Source of the DNA: JADJXV01 sp046328995 | Lineage (GTDB): Bacteria; Bacteroidota; Ignavibacteria; Kapaibacteriales; UBA961 | DNA length: 64,000 nt | Assembly (NCBI GenBank): GCA_046328995.1 | Contig: JAXLVN010000002.1 | Coordinates: 496,001-560,000, forward strand | Direction of reading: 5' to 3' | Shown here: positions 34,788 through 44,080 of the stretch, piece after piece | Layout: every line of letters starts with the position of its first letter | Position numbering within the stretch: position 1 is the first letter of the stretch | The notes under the pieces: generated by a model | What the model saw: only the letters and a program-made list of their open reading frames with translations | What the model was told of the DNA's origin: nothing | Databases searched by the model: none | Made by a program: the position numbers and the translations under genes

Positions 34788-35819
34788 ATGACCACTCTTT
34801 ATGCAGCATTCAACGGAAAAATACGGCAATTGACCATTCCTGAGCTCTTCATGCTGCGCAATCAGCCCGAGTATGCGCAGACAATTATTTGGGCAGATTT
34901 GGAGGCACCGACGGAAGAGGAGGAAGAAACCCTGCTCGTGAATTTTTTTCTCTTTCATCATTTAGCGGTGGAGGACTGTCAGCGGGAGCGGTTATCGCCG
35001 CACATTGGTGATCATTATCCGAAGGTTGAGGATTATAATGAATGTCTGTTCGTGATTTTCAATCCTGTCGATAAGCCGGTCGAAGAAATCGACGAAACGC
35101 ATGATGATTCGACTTTTTGCGTGCATTTCCCTACACGGCAGATGAATGCATTTTTGGGTGCTAATTTTTTGGTAACGCACCATTATGAATCCTCAACGGC
35201 GATTGACTATGTGCGTGGCCTTTGTCTGAAGAATCCTCAAACCTTACAACGGGGACCCGATTTTCTTTTCCACATCATTGTGGATAAAATTGTGGATAAT
35301 TATACGCCGGTGATAGAATACTTCGACGAGCAGCTCGATGAGATCGAAGTCAGTATTTTTCAGAATTTTCAGGCAGTAACCCTTCCCAAGATTCTGAGTC
35401 TGAAAAAAGGCATCATCCGCCTGCGTAAAATCACCACCTATCAGCGCGAGATTCTCAATCGCCTTTCCCGCGGTGAATTCGCGCTCATCTCGACCGAAGA
35501 AATGGTGTATTACCGTAATGTCTATGATCATTTGGTGCGCATAGCCGACCTCGTCGAGTCCTACCGCGAAAATGTCGCCGGCCTGCTCGAAGCATACTTG
35601 TCGGTCAATTCCAACCGTATGAACCAAGTGATGAAAGTGCTCACCGTGATATCGACTATTTTCCTTCCACTTACTTTTATATCAAGTATTTACGGTATGA
35701 ATTTTAAATTCATGCCCGAGCTCGACTGGCACTACGGCTACTTCATGATATGGGGAATTATCGCCCTCATCGGCGGCTACATGCTCCACTTTTTCAAGAA
35801 AAAGGGCTGGCTCGAGTGA
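34788..35819 (+). CDS. corA: CorA-type magnesium/cobalt transporter
   Basis: Divalent cation channel of 343 residues. A large N-terminal cytoplasmic domain leads into two C-terminal membrane helices: the first (VLTVISTIFLPLTFISSIYG) ends at the signature YGMNF near residue 305, and the second is GYFMIWGIIALIGGYML. The protein ends in a basic FFKKKGWLE. It is monocistronic and divergent from rpsA. Confidence 0.95.
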   Translation: MTTLYAAFNGKIRQLTIPELFMLRNQPEYAQTIIWADLEAPTEEEEETLLVNFFLFHHLAVEDCQRERLSPHIGDHYPKVEDYNECLFVIFNPVDKPVEEIDETHDDSTFCVHFPTRQMNAFLGANFLVTHHYESSTAIDYVRGLCLKNPQTLQRGPDFLFHIIVDKIVDNYTPVIEYFDEQLDEIEVSIFQNFQAVTLPKILSLKKGIIRLRKITTYQREILNRLSRGEFALISTEEMVYYRNVYDHLVRIADLVESYRENVAGLLEAYLSVNSNRMNQVMKVLTVISTIFLPLTFISSIYGMNFKFMPELDWHYGYFMIWGIIALIGGYMLHFFKKKGWLE

Positions 35820-35863
35820 GGCGGGAAAGCTGTGCCGCTTCCCCAAAGTTGTACCTGTAATTT

Positions 35864-35925
35864 TTGGTTCCCGTTCTGCATATTCCAGGCGTTCGTCTGC
35901 GGGCACCCGTGGCCGTCCAAGCATG
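35864..35925 (-). repeat. Terminator-linked repeat, copy 2
   Basis: On the minus strand this begins ATGCTTGGACGGCCACGGGT and runs to GGAATATGCAGAACGGGAAC. It aligns with copy 1 at 24231-24291 over about 60 bases with roughly ten differences. As in copy 1, it lies immediately downstream of the T-run of a terminator serving a T9SS-cargo gene. Confidence 0.8.
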
Positions 35926-35959
35926 TAAAGAAAAAGCCCGCGAGTTTTGCTCACGGGCT
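35926..35959 (-). terminator. Intrinsic terminator of the phospholipase-like T9SS gene
   Basis: On the minus strand AGCCCGTGAG pairs with CTCGCGGGCT around CAAAA, followed by TTTTTCTTT. It is oriented for the gene that ends at 36044. Confidence 0.85.
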
Positions 35960-36043
35960 TATCGTATTGACGAAAGTAGGGCAGGGGTGGAATATAGGTA
36001 GATCTAGAGAGTAAGTGTATGCAAAAATACTGGTTACTGTGTT

Positions 36044-38215
36044 TTAACGGTTCACTATAAAATTTTTACTCGTCCTGCCCTTCGCTGTCTTGATGACTGC
36101 CATATACATCCCCGGTGCTAAGCCGGAAGTGCTGACTCTTGATAGTTTTTCAGATGCTCCGACGGTAGTTTCAGACAATTGCACACCCATTTGCGAGTAA
36201 ATGGTGACTGTCGCGGCGCTGCCCATACCGTCAACCTGCAGGTCAATATAGTCAGAATTAGGATTGGGATAAATAGAATGGATACGTGGGGCGAAGTCAT
36301 TGCCATTATTTCGTGCCATTCCGGACGTATCGCTTTTGATAATTTTAATTTTATAGGTTACATTATCGAGATAAATAGCACAAGGATAATCGTAGGATAA
36401 GACCACAGTATCGCCGACAACAGTGTCTACACTTCGATATGCAATTAAGCTATCTGCATAACTCCAAATCGGATCATCAATGAGATGGACATTACCTGTA
36501 GAAGTATCATTTGGTCTGCGAATATTCTTCGTTCTTAACCAGTCAGAAATAAAGGTTGTATCATCGGATGTAGTTACCTCGGCGTCATTTGGAATATAAA
36601 GTACAAATTTCTGGACTGTATCATTAAAGACTTGTATTGTAGGATCATCTCCTTTCTTAGTAAATTCACTAAACTCGGAGTTCGTATTTTGGGGGATAAA
36701 TGTTGGATTCCCATCATAATTTGAAATGGTACTATTTAAGCATGAATTTGCAAGTGGACATGCGTTTTCAATTTTCGCATGAAAAGCACATCCTGCTTTT
36801 GCAGAAAAGCCATCTTTAAGCTGTATTGCATCTCCGGCTAAATAGGTAAGTGTCCCACTTTCAACGGTTACATCACCTTGTGAGCTCGTCAAGTTGGGAT
36901 TGACATTGCGTCCGGCAATAATTGTAGATGCTGCTTTGAAGTTTGCATTTTCCGCTGCTGTCCTCACACCATAAAAGGTGTGACTTTGCTGGTAAAGCGT
37001 TTCAGGACACTCAACGATTCCTGCTTTAACCGCAACCCAATACATAAGAGTAGCTGATACTCTTATAGCATAATTCATAAGTTCATCACCGGTATAGTTT
37101 ATAACATTTGATGTGGCACTTGAGGTCCCATTTTGCCAGTCATTGCGAAACACTCCGATCGAACCCAACACAGGGTAGCGAGCAGATACTAACATACTAG
37201 CACCGTTGGGAAGATTGTCATTACCCTCATCATCTACGTCTCCAAAATGACTTGCAAGTTGGTTCATTGTATAGAACAAATATCGCAAAGCATCCTCGTC
37301 CTGCATAGAAAAAACTTCAAGTAAAAGACCACCATGCTTAGCTGCCGTTGTGGCTGTCCAGTTTTGAGCATGAAATGAAGTATGTGGCTCGTCGCAGTCC
37401 CCAGTAAGATTGTCACCCATAGCGAGCTCATATGTATCTCCATTATTACCAGTACCATACTCCCAAGAGCAAATATGAGTATCCGCATGAGTATGGGCGG
37501 GTACGCTCCCGTCAGCAAGTAGATGCAGGATGTGACCTAAAACATGAAATCCGAGCAGTCTTGATCGTTGACTACCGAAACTAACTGTTTGTTTTAATTG
37601 ACTTTCCCATAAAAAACCGCTTGAATAAAATGCTGTGATATTTGAATTGCGATTTGCCAATAGATCGCATAAACTATTATAAGCCACATCAATAGCATAG
37701 GTAGTTTCCCAATTACCATCAATATTTAAATAACGATACTTTCCATCTAAATTAATACCGGTATTCTTGGTAAACGGGCGGGGGAGATCTTTTAAGCGGT
37801 CACCAGCAAACATATATTTACGTGCTTTGTCCCAAGCATTCTCACTATCTTCGGTAAAATATCCGGCGAAGTGTGTTTTCGCATCGTCACCATCATCTGC
37901 ACTCCAAAAATGTGATATAGTTGTGTATCCGCCAGAGTATCTCCAAACCGGGTCATTTATATCTTCTCGCCAAGCTCCAACTGATATTCCTAGCGGCAAG
38001 CTCCATGGGACATCTACATTTGCAGGTCCCCAATGTGGCTTATTTATTCCATTAAAATCAATCCCGGCATACGTCCTCAAAACCGGTATCTCACCCACTT
38101 GTTTCGCAAGATACCGATATGCTTCTTGCACGATATACTGATGCACCCACTCCTTGTGAGCAGAGCATGGCACGACGGCAAGCCACACAAATAAAATTAA
38201 AATCAGTTTTTTCAT
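36044..38215 (-). CDS. Zinc-dependent phospholipase C/S1-P1 nuclease-like secreted protein with T9SS sorting domain
   Basis: Secreted protein of 723 residues with signal peptide MKKLILILFVWLAVVPCSA. The first 300 residues match the zinc-site pattern of phospholipase C: H20 at the probable mature N-terminus, H25, GAWREDI (D85 region), H102 (SHFW), and then H231-x3-D235-x5-H241 in LHLLADGSVPAH, with spacing identical to the H118/D122/H128 set I recall for Bacillus PLC. Residues about 420-490 hold an AGDAIQLKDGFSAKAG module often seen in T9SS proteins. The sorting domain has IYPNPNSD and ends NFIVNR. The body is AT-rich (33% at 36721-36780), the sorting domain not (58% at 36181-36240). Activity (lipase or nuclease) is inferred. 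It is last in the second surface module. Confidence 0.72.
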   Translation of the reverse strand: MKKLILILFVWLAVVPCSAHKEWVHQYIVQEAYRYLAKQVGEIPVLRTYAGIDFNGINKPHWGPANVDVPWSLPLGISVGAWREDINDPVWRYSGGYTTISHFWSADDGDDAKTHFAGYFTEDSENAWDKARKYMFAGDRLKDLPRPFTKNTGINLDGKYRYLNIDGNWETTYAIDVAYNSLCDLLANRNSNITAFYSSGFLWESQLKQTVSFGSQRSRLLGFHVLGHILHLLADGSVPAHTHADTHICSWEYGTGNNGDTYELAMGDNLTGDCDEPHTSFHAQNWTATTAAKHGGLLLEVFSMQDEDALRYLFYTMNQLASHFGDVDDEGNDNLPNGASMLVSARYPVLGSIGVFRNDWQNGTSSATSNVINYTGDELMNYAIRVSATLMYWVAVKAGIVECPETLYQQSHTFYGVRTAAENANFKAASTIIAGRNVNPNLTSSQGDVTVESGTLTYLAGDAIQLKDGFSAKAGCAFHAKIENACPLANSCLNSTISNYDGNPTFIPQNTNSEFSEFTKKGDDPTIQVFNDTVQKFVLYIPNDAEVTTSDDTTFISDWLRTKNIRRPNDTSTGNVHLIDDPIWSYADSLIAYRSVDTVVGDTVVLSYDYPCAIYLDNVTYKIKIIKSDTSGMARNNGNDFAPRIHSIYPNPNSDYIDLQVDGMGSAATVTIYSQMGVQLSETTVGASEKLSRVSTSGLAPGMYMAVIKTAKGRTSKNFIVNR

Positions 38216-38296
38216 AATTTCTAAACATTTAATTATTCAAATAGTTAATTGTTGAAGCCGCTGAAGCTGCTGTAGATTAAGCAGCTTCAGATAAAA

Positions 38297-38830
38297 TCAC
38301 CTCGACACTTTGAAGGCATCGTAGGTAAGCACAAAATCTAAACCTATCCAATCTTTATCCTCACGTCGAGGAAACTCTCCCATGTATTTTTGAGCATATC
38401 CTGCACACATTCGTAAAGCAGTTGATTCTCCCGTATCTATTCTCCAGCCGAGCATCGCCTGCCATACCATCATAGAGCTGGAACCCGCTATTCGGAAGTT
38501 ATATGTATTATACAGTAGTAGAGACAGCCGCTTCTCATTAAATGGCGTGATAATTATTCCTTCTGATAGTGCTTTTCTGTCATTACTGAAGGGTATAAAG
38601 AATAATAGTATCGCAAGGGAAGCCCTAAGATCAAATCCATATCCGGCCTCAATCGTAACTAGTTCGTTCAGTTTAGCCGACAGACCGATTCTCCCGCCAT
38701 TAAACACACCAAGCCCGACAAACGGCTGAATGGAAAGTGCAGTTCGGTTACTATCTATTCTCACGGTGTCTTGCGAGTACCCGTCGGTCACCATCAGTAA
38801 GCAGCAAAGAATTATCAGGTAATACTTCAT
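38297..38830 (-). CDS. Small outer-membrane beta-barrel-like protein
   Basis: Exported protein of 177 residues with signal peptide MKYYLIILCCLLMVTDGYS. The rest alternates hydrophobic and polar residues (LSIQPFVGLGVFNGGRIGLSAKL, VTIEAGYGFDLRAS, IGLDFVLTYDAFKVSR), as in short outer-membrane barrels. No family recognised. It starts 4 bases after the stop of the fibre-like gene, so the two are surely cotranscribed. It holds the middle place in the second surface module, the place of the lipoprotein in the first. Confidence 0.7.
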   Translation of the reverse strand: MKYYLIILCCLLMVTDGYSQDTVRIDSNRTALSIQPFVGLGVFNGGRIGLSAKLNELVTIEAGYGFDLRASLAILLFFIPFSNDRKALSEGIIITPFNEKRLSLLLYNTYNFRIAGSSSMMVWQAMLGWRIDTGESTALRMCAGYAQKYMGEFPRREDKDWIGLDFVLTYDAFKVSR

Positions 38831-38833
38831 AGA

Positions 38834-40420
38834 TTAATTTTTAGAATTTACTTGTTGTTGCAGTAAAATAACTTTCGAGCGCAGCTCTGTATTTTCGTTC
38901 TTCATTTCAATCATATACAGCGTCAGCTCTTCTACTTTTTGGAGTAATTTCACCTGCATATCACCCACGCTTGAGCCGCCGTCTTCGCTGATTTGCTGCG
39001 CGCTTGGAATATTGGGCAAATGATGATTGGCTTTAATATGCTGCTCCACTTCTTCAAGCGGCATGAGTTCATAACTGTCGTCGAATACATAGTCGGCCCA
39101 GTAATCTGCCGTTGTCGTCACAAATAATTCCTGTACTACCGCCTTGCCTTTGACGACAAGCTTGGCATCCCAGGTATGGGGATTATTCGTTGAAACCATC
39201 GAACCATTTACCGATTTTTGCCATTTCATGAGCCCGAAGAGACCATCCGCATTTTGATTAGCCGCATCCCGCTCGCCGATATGCACCTGTCCACCGGCAA
39301 ATACTTCAAACGATGTCCTGTTCTGCGTCCCTGCCGAGATCAACGGACTCGCCCACCAATACTCATAATTTGTATGAGCTTGCTCAATACGCAATGCTAC
39401 CGGGGCGACGCCCGGACGGTCAGGATTCCGGAGAACCGACAGCGTGCCTTTCGGACCATTGAGATTGAGCGCATGATTCGACATTGTGCCGCCAAGCTTG
39501 GTTAAATGATTACCAATTCCCACCGAACCTCCAGAGGACTCCAAGACCAGTATCGTGCCTTCGCTGCCAAGCGGACCGCCGCCGGGGATGGCACCGGAAG
39601 AGAAGCGCAGCTGGCTTCCAAGGGTGATTGCAGGATTGCCGGGGAAATTAACACCATAGTTGTCAATATGATAAATATTATCCAGATTGTTTTTGGGAAG
39701 AAATGATACCGTACCCGGCATACGGAGATTGGTAGCATCATCCAATCCGCCGGTCGAGATCGTGCCGCGGACATCGAGCAGGGAATTAGCATACGGCTGA
39801 ATTGCTTTAATTCCTACTTTCTTGTCCACAATCCGCATCACTTCAATTTGCTGCTGCGCATCGGCATAGGTCGGCGAACCGCTACAGTAAAATGCAAGAC
39901 CACCGTTAAATATTCCACCGGATTGGGTAAGATTAGGATCGCTGCCATCGCTTAAATTAATGGATTTAATAGCGGATACCTGCCATTTGTTAGGTACGAA
40001 CTGATTGGTGCCGATTGGTTGGCGGTAGTCGCTGTTCGACCAGAATTGAATTTCGGATTGACCGAATTTATTCCCGCCTGAGCCTGTTAATGCATCACCG
40101 AGATTATGCTGCGTTTGTAGGCGTAGAATGGCAGGATAGTGGGTGCCGAGAACATTGCCGGCAGGAGCAATTTGCTGCAGAGAATGGACATGCAGCATTG
40201 TCTGAGGGTAGAGAATGCCAACTCCCGCACGTCCGTAAGGATAGGCGATATCGGTAATAGCCGGTGCAGGATTGGGCGTCGGCTGGCTGTTAGCCCAGTC
40301 TTGAAGCTGTGCCGAAGATGGGAGAGCGGACAAGAGTGCGGTGCTACCGGCGGCAAGCAGCCGAAGGGAGAAACGGTGTGTAGTAGTGAGAGCTTGTAGA
40401 AAATTAATACAGCGTTGCAT
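38834..40420 (-). CDS. Fibre-like surface protein with C-terminal coiled coil (module 2)
   Basis: Exported protein of 528 residues. The ATG at 40420 is chosen because GGAG lies 5 bases before it; the ATG at 40432 overlaps that ribosome binding site. A signal region ends near SALPSSAQ. The middle is beta-rich and Gly/Asn-rich. The C-terminal 110 residues have the Bacteroidota tail-fibre-like signature (ADYWADYVF, YELMPLEEVEQHIKANHHLPNIPS) and then a coiled coil (VEELTLYMIEMKNENTEL). It is paralogous to the gene at 44081-46123: shared motifs include MLH(I/V)HS, LRLQTQ, GGLAF(F/Y)CS and EVMRIVD. No S74 peptidase motif is seen. Probable trimeric surface appendage. Confidence 0.8.
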   Translation of the reverse strand: MQRCINFLQALTTTHRFSLRLLAAGSTALLSALPSSAQLQDWANSQPTPNPAPAITDIAYPYGRAGVGILYPQTMLHVHSLQQIAPAGNVLGTHYPAILRLQTQHNLGDALTGSGGNKFGQSEIQFWSNSDYRQPIGTNQFVPNKWQVSAIKSINLSDGSDPNLTQSGGIFNGGLAFYCSGSPTYADAQQQIEVMRIVDKKVGIKAIQPYANSLLDVRGTISTGGLDDATNLRMPGTVSFLPKNNLDNIYHIDNYGVNFPGNPAITLGSQLRFSSGAIPGGGPLGSEGTILVLESSGGSVGIGNHLTKLGGTMSNHALNLNGPKGTLSVLRNPDRPGVAPVALRIEQAHTNYEYWWASPLISAGTQNRTSFEVFAGGQVHIGERDAANQNADGLFGLMKWQKSVNGSMVSTNNPHTWDAKLVVKGKAVVQELFVTTTADYWADYVFDDSYELMPLEEVEQHIKANHHLPNIPSAQQISEDGGSSVGDMQVKLLQKVEELTLYMIEMKNENTELRSKVILLQQQVNSKN

Positions 40421-40756
40421 AAAGTACTCCATCTGAAAAATATGAAGGTTGTCCGAGTAAGCTCCAGCAGTTAATTATAGCTTGCTCGGTAGGTGTTCTG
40501 TGAAGAATAGGGTGGTTCACGGTGTGTGTATTCTCATGGCGAATGTATCGTTTATCCTCCGACTACGCACGGCGAGTGAGCAGGAGCACCGTACAGAGCA
40601 GAGTGTGTAAGTGATTGCTTTGATTGCACCTATGATGAAAATGAGGAGAATAGTTGTCATGATGTTGAGTGGTAAAAAGATGATGTTGTATTGAAGCAAC
40701 AGCTTCACCCGCCCGCAGCAGAATGATTGTCATCCTGCTGCGGATGTTCGGGTATT
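40421..40756. other. Intergenic region between the two surface modules
   Basis: There is no credible gene in these 336 bases. A hairpin CCGCAGCAG (40713-40721) / CTGCTGCGG (40735-40743) with inner ATGA/TCAT pairing lies 13 bases after the stop of the large T9SS gene, and a smaller TGAAGC-aaca-GCTTCA hairpin is at 40692-40707. Neither has a U-run on the minus strand, so partial termination or RNA stabilisation is possible. The rest presumably contains the promoter of module 2. Confidence 0.5.
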
Positions 40757-43306
40757 TTACCTGATAATCAGGAGTTTTTTTGTTTGTACAAATGTACCGG
40801 TGCGGAGAGTGTAATAATACACGCCGCTTGGGAGTTCGGATGAGCCGAACCGAATTTCGAACCTTCCTTGAGGATGGTCCGAGTTATCTATGAGCGTTGC
40901 TATTTGCCTGCCGAGTGCATCAGACACAGTCAGCTGAGCAAATCCCTGCTGTGCAATGGAGTATTGCATAACTGTTTGGCCGGTCGATGGGTTGGGTAGG
41001 GCTGTGACGGAAGATTCTGTCGGAGGGAAGACGGTGAGCCCATCTGCAGCTGAATCAGTTGGTTGCTCACCGAGACGATTAAAAGATCGGTTGTGCAAGT
41101 ATGAGTTTGCGTTGCAATCTGCAGCAGAAATTGAGGTTTTAGGACCGAGGACAGACGTACATTCAAATGGCAATCCAAGTACTAGTTCAACATTTGCGGG
41201 AATATCAACTTCCGGCTCAACTTCGATTTTATAACCCGCTTTGATAGTAATTGGCTGACTTGTAGAAAACGTTGTTCCTGACTTTATCGTCATTGTCCGC
41301 CAAGCTGTTTTATTACTCGAGATAATACCGTTTGTGGAATTTAGTTCTACATCTTTGGCAAATTGACCAATCGGATTTGCAATTTGATAATAACTTTCAA
41401 TTTCCTCTAAACTATTATGACTTGTTGTCTCTACGTTGTATCGGTAAGTTCCTTCCCAAATAACGTTTTGAGTATTTTGAGTCCTATCGGCACGTTGTAA
41501 GTTCGCTATGATTTTCAAATAGAATTTCGGATGTACTTGTTGTTGGTATTGCAACTGAGGATTGTACTTGTGAAGAATAAATCCAGGATCAATATTCTTC
41601 AAACACCCAATAGGAATTAATGGGGTGGAAACCACGTGCTCATTTATCCACTGAAAGAGCCCCTCATTATTGAACTCAACATTATCTATGACTGACTGTC
41701 CAAAATCTATGACTAATGATGCTGAAATATCTAATTCTGAAGGTGTCATATTGAATCCGGCCGAAGGATTGATAACGAACTCAATATCATTAGGAATTTT
41801 CAGATAAAAGTAGTTGTCTAATAGTACTTCGTTGGGAACAAGTTTAGTGAATTCATATTTTTTTATAGATGGAGTCTTCCATAAGTTCATTACACCCATC
41901 GTTTGATTATAATATGGATATTCATAATCAACATTATTGAGATTTGGAATATCTGAGCCCGGATTCCAAACGGCAAAGTTCTTTTGGTTTTGGTCATCTA
42001 TCATTTCCCCTTCTAAGTTCACTGTAAGATTGACGGCCATAGGAGAAATGGATACTTTTTGAGGACCGGCAGGAGATGCTCCGCCAGCAGTAAAAAAGTC
42101 AACAACAGAGAATGCAGCACCAACAAATGGAGCTATTCTCAATAAGTCTTTTCCCCAATCACCACTTAGGTCTATTATTTTATCTAAATCAGTCAGACTT
42201 GCTTTTGCTACTTCTTTGTTCTTAGCAATTTCTTCTTGCATCTTGACAGATATATTGGGTCCAACAAAATGATACGATTCAAGGCGGTCTAGTGTACCGG
42301 TGGTAAATGCGCTGATATCCCTGTAACTTTGCGCCGTTTTTTCAGCGGCTTTTTTTCCTTGATTCCAAATCTCTCCAATACTATACGAAGAAGCACCATC
42401 ATTTTGTAACGTCTTGACGGTATTATTGTCAGCCAAATCATTCTTATCTATAATCTCCCCGTTAATACTACCCTTCAAACTGATTTTTGCTTTCTTAACG
42501 AGATTGACATACAGGTGAATCTTTGATTTTTTTTGGCAAGTACAAGCATCATACATCATCGGAAAATCAGCATAGTACCAATGTGCTCCCTGTCCTAAGT
42601 ATTCTGACAAACCGCTTACCCTTGCTTGATTTTGTGTGGAGTTCGAGCCGCGGAAGTTGTCCAATGCATTGAGAGGTTGATCTCCTGTAGAATACGTCAT
42701 ATCAAGCAACGAAGTCTGGATATACGGATCCGTTACGGTTCCCCCCCTTTCGAATTCTAATCGAATAGATGCAGTGTTACCACTCAAACCACCGATATTG
42801 ACAAAGGCACGGAGAGCCCCGGTAAAGCGGTTGTAGAGAATTATATGCGGGTAGTCCACTTTTTGTCCACCATTCGGAAATACACCTCGTGCATTACCAT
42901 TATCAAAATAACCAAAATCTTGATGGATAAGTTCCCACCCGTCTTCCGGTAAATTATCAATTCTACTATTGTTAGCCCATTGATTGATAAAAATCTGTGT
43001 TCTAGAGTTATTGTACTCCCAAAAAGGAGAATTTAATTGTTGATCGTTAACCATAACCGAAGAATTGAGCCGAAACGCCGGATTATGCTCTGTATCTATC
43101 AACCAATTGAAGATATTACCATTCTGAGGTTGGTTTGGGTCACCGTTAGTTGGTCCGTTTTTCTTTGACTCTTTTTCTGAGTTTGCAGGGTTATTGGGGT
43201 CGGTTCGTATGATTTTATTCGGATCACAATCCGATTGTGCCATAATTGGTACTTTAAGAATAAGAACCAATACAATAACAGAGCACAGGAATAGAGAACT
43301 TTTCAT
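40757..43306 (-). CDS. Large AT-rich secreted protein with T9SS sorting domain (module 1)
   Basis: Secreted protein of 849 residues with signal peptide MKSSLFLCSVIVLVLILKVPIMAQ. I do not recognise the body. It begins with an Asn/Pro-rich linker, has a CTCQKKSKIHLYVN segment near residue 255, a helical stretch with a small hydrophobic patch near 385-410, and a late TIKSGTTFSTSQPITIKAGYKI module resembling the AGDAIQLKDGF module of the protein at 36044. The sorting domain has ALPNPSTG and ends KKLLIIR. Body G+C is about 25% at 41881-41940 against 50% in the sorting domain at 40861-40920. Its ATG overlaps the stop of the lipoprotein gene by 4 bases. Function unknown. Confidence 0.82.
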   Translation of the reverse strand: MKSSLFLCSVIVLVLILKVPIMAQSDCDPNKIIRTDPNNPANSEKESKKNGPTNGDPNQPQNGNIFNWLIDTEHNPAFRLNSSVMVNDQQLNSPFWEYNNSRTQIFINQWANNSRIDNLPEDGWELIHQDFGYFDNGNARGVFPNGGQKVDYPHIILYNRFTGALRAFVNIGGLSGNTASIRLEFERGGTVTDPYIQTSLLDMTYSTGDQPLNALDNFRGSNSTQNQARVSGLSEYLGQGAHWYYADFPMMYDACTCQKKSKIHLYVNLVKKAKISLKGSINGEIIDKNDLADNNTVKTLQNDGASSYSIGEIWNQGKKAAEKTAQSYRDISAFTTGTLDRLESYHFVGPNISVKMQEEIAKNKEVAKASLTDLDKIIDLSGDWGKDLLRIAPFVGAAFSVVDFFTAGGASPAGPQKVSISPMAVNLTVNLEGEMIDDQNQKNFAVWNPGSDIPNLNNVDYEYPYYNQTMGVMNLWKTPSIKKYEFTKLVPNEVLLDNYFYLKIPNDIEFVINPSAGFNMTPSELDISASLVIDFGQSVIDNVEFNNEGLFQWINEHVVSTPLIPIGCLKNIDPGFILHKYNPQLQYQQQVHPKFYLKIIANLQRADRTQNTQNVIWEGTYRYNVETTSHNSLEEIESYYQIANPIGQFAKDVELNSTNGIISSNKTAWRTMTIKSGTTFSTSQPITIKAGYKIEVEPEVDIPANVELVLGLPFECTSVLGPKTSISAADCNANSYLHNRSFNRLGEQPTDSAADGLTVFPPTESSVTALPNPSTGQTVMQYSIAQQGFAQLTVSDALGRQIATLIDNSDHPQGRFEIRFGSSELPSGVYYYTLRTGTFVQTKKLLIIR

Positions 43307-44076
43307 ATTCGTACTCCCTTAAAAGTGAAGTATTTTCGCTTTTTTTTATCTTTTAGATACATTGGTTGGTCTTGGTCGACTACATTATACACAATTTGAA
43401 TATGGTCGCGGTCAGGATACAATTGTGCAACCCCTTGTGGATCCCAACAAGTCACTCTTAAGCTGTCAGTGTAAATGTTTCCGAAGATAATTGCTTTATG
43501 AGTAATTGCAATAAACATCGTCGATGCTGTTGTAGTATCATAACATCCTTTATTCATGTTAATTATTTCGAACCAACTTTGCCCACGATACTCAGTACTC
43601 CTTACACTTATAGTGAAAGTATCTAAAGGATTTTCAATGTTTACCCCTCGAAATGAACCAACAATTGCAGGTTTAACAATGACCACGAGAGTTTTCGTAA
43701 CGGTGTCTATACCATCGTCATCAGGCGTACATTCCTTGTTGATTGTTTTTCGCTTTGCTATCAAACGCACATTAACACTACCACTGAAACCATGAAAATC
43801 TAACGTAAAAGTTTTAGTTGTCCATGTTCGGTCATCAAAGCCAACTTTCCACTCATACTCATCAGCAGGATACTTAGCTGAAAATTCCACAGTGTTATAT
43901 GGCAAAACTGTGTCCGTTTCAAATTTGTAGGTATCTGAAAGCTCATTTATAGTAAAATCAGCCGATGTTTCCACTACTCCCGCACACGGATCCGGCTTGA
44001 CCGATTCCCCCGGACACCCCCCGAGCAGCACCACAGCTCCCAGTAAAAGCATAGTTATAATAGTGTTCTTCATCAT
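43303..44076 (-). CDS. Lipoprotein with PKD-like domain (module 1)
   Basis: Lipoprotein of about 257 residues. The ATG at 44076 follows AGGAG at a good distance and starts a lipoprotein signal peptide with lipobox LLGGC; the longer upstream frame would run through the fibre gene's end and is rejected. Residues about 50-140 (SAKYPADEYEWKVGF, FSGSVNVRLIAKRK, DGIDTVTKTLVVIV) look like a PKD/Ig-like domain; the rest is beta-rich. The signal region is GC-rich (70% at 43981-44040) while the body is AT-rich (40% at 43861-43920). It starts 4 bases after the stop of the fibre gene and overlaps the next gene, so the three form an operon. Function unknown. Confidence 0.78.
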   Translation of the reverse strand: MMKNTIITMLLLGAVVLLGGCPGESVKPDPCAGVVETSADFTINELSDTYKFETDTVLPYNTVEFSAKYPADEYEWKVGFDDRTWTTKTFTLDFHGFSGSVNVRLIAKRKTINKECTPDDDGIDTVTKTLVVIVKPAIVGSFRGVNIENPLDTFTISVRSTEYRGQSWFEIINMNKGCYDTTTASTMFIAITHKAIIFGNIYTDSLRVTCWDPQGVAQLYPDRDHIQIVYNVVDQDQPMYLKDKKKRKYFTFKGVRI

Positions 44077-44080
44077 ACAA

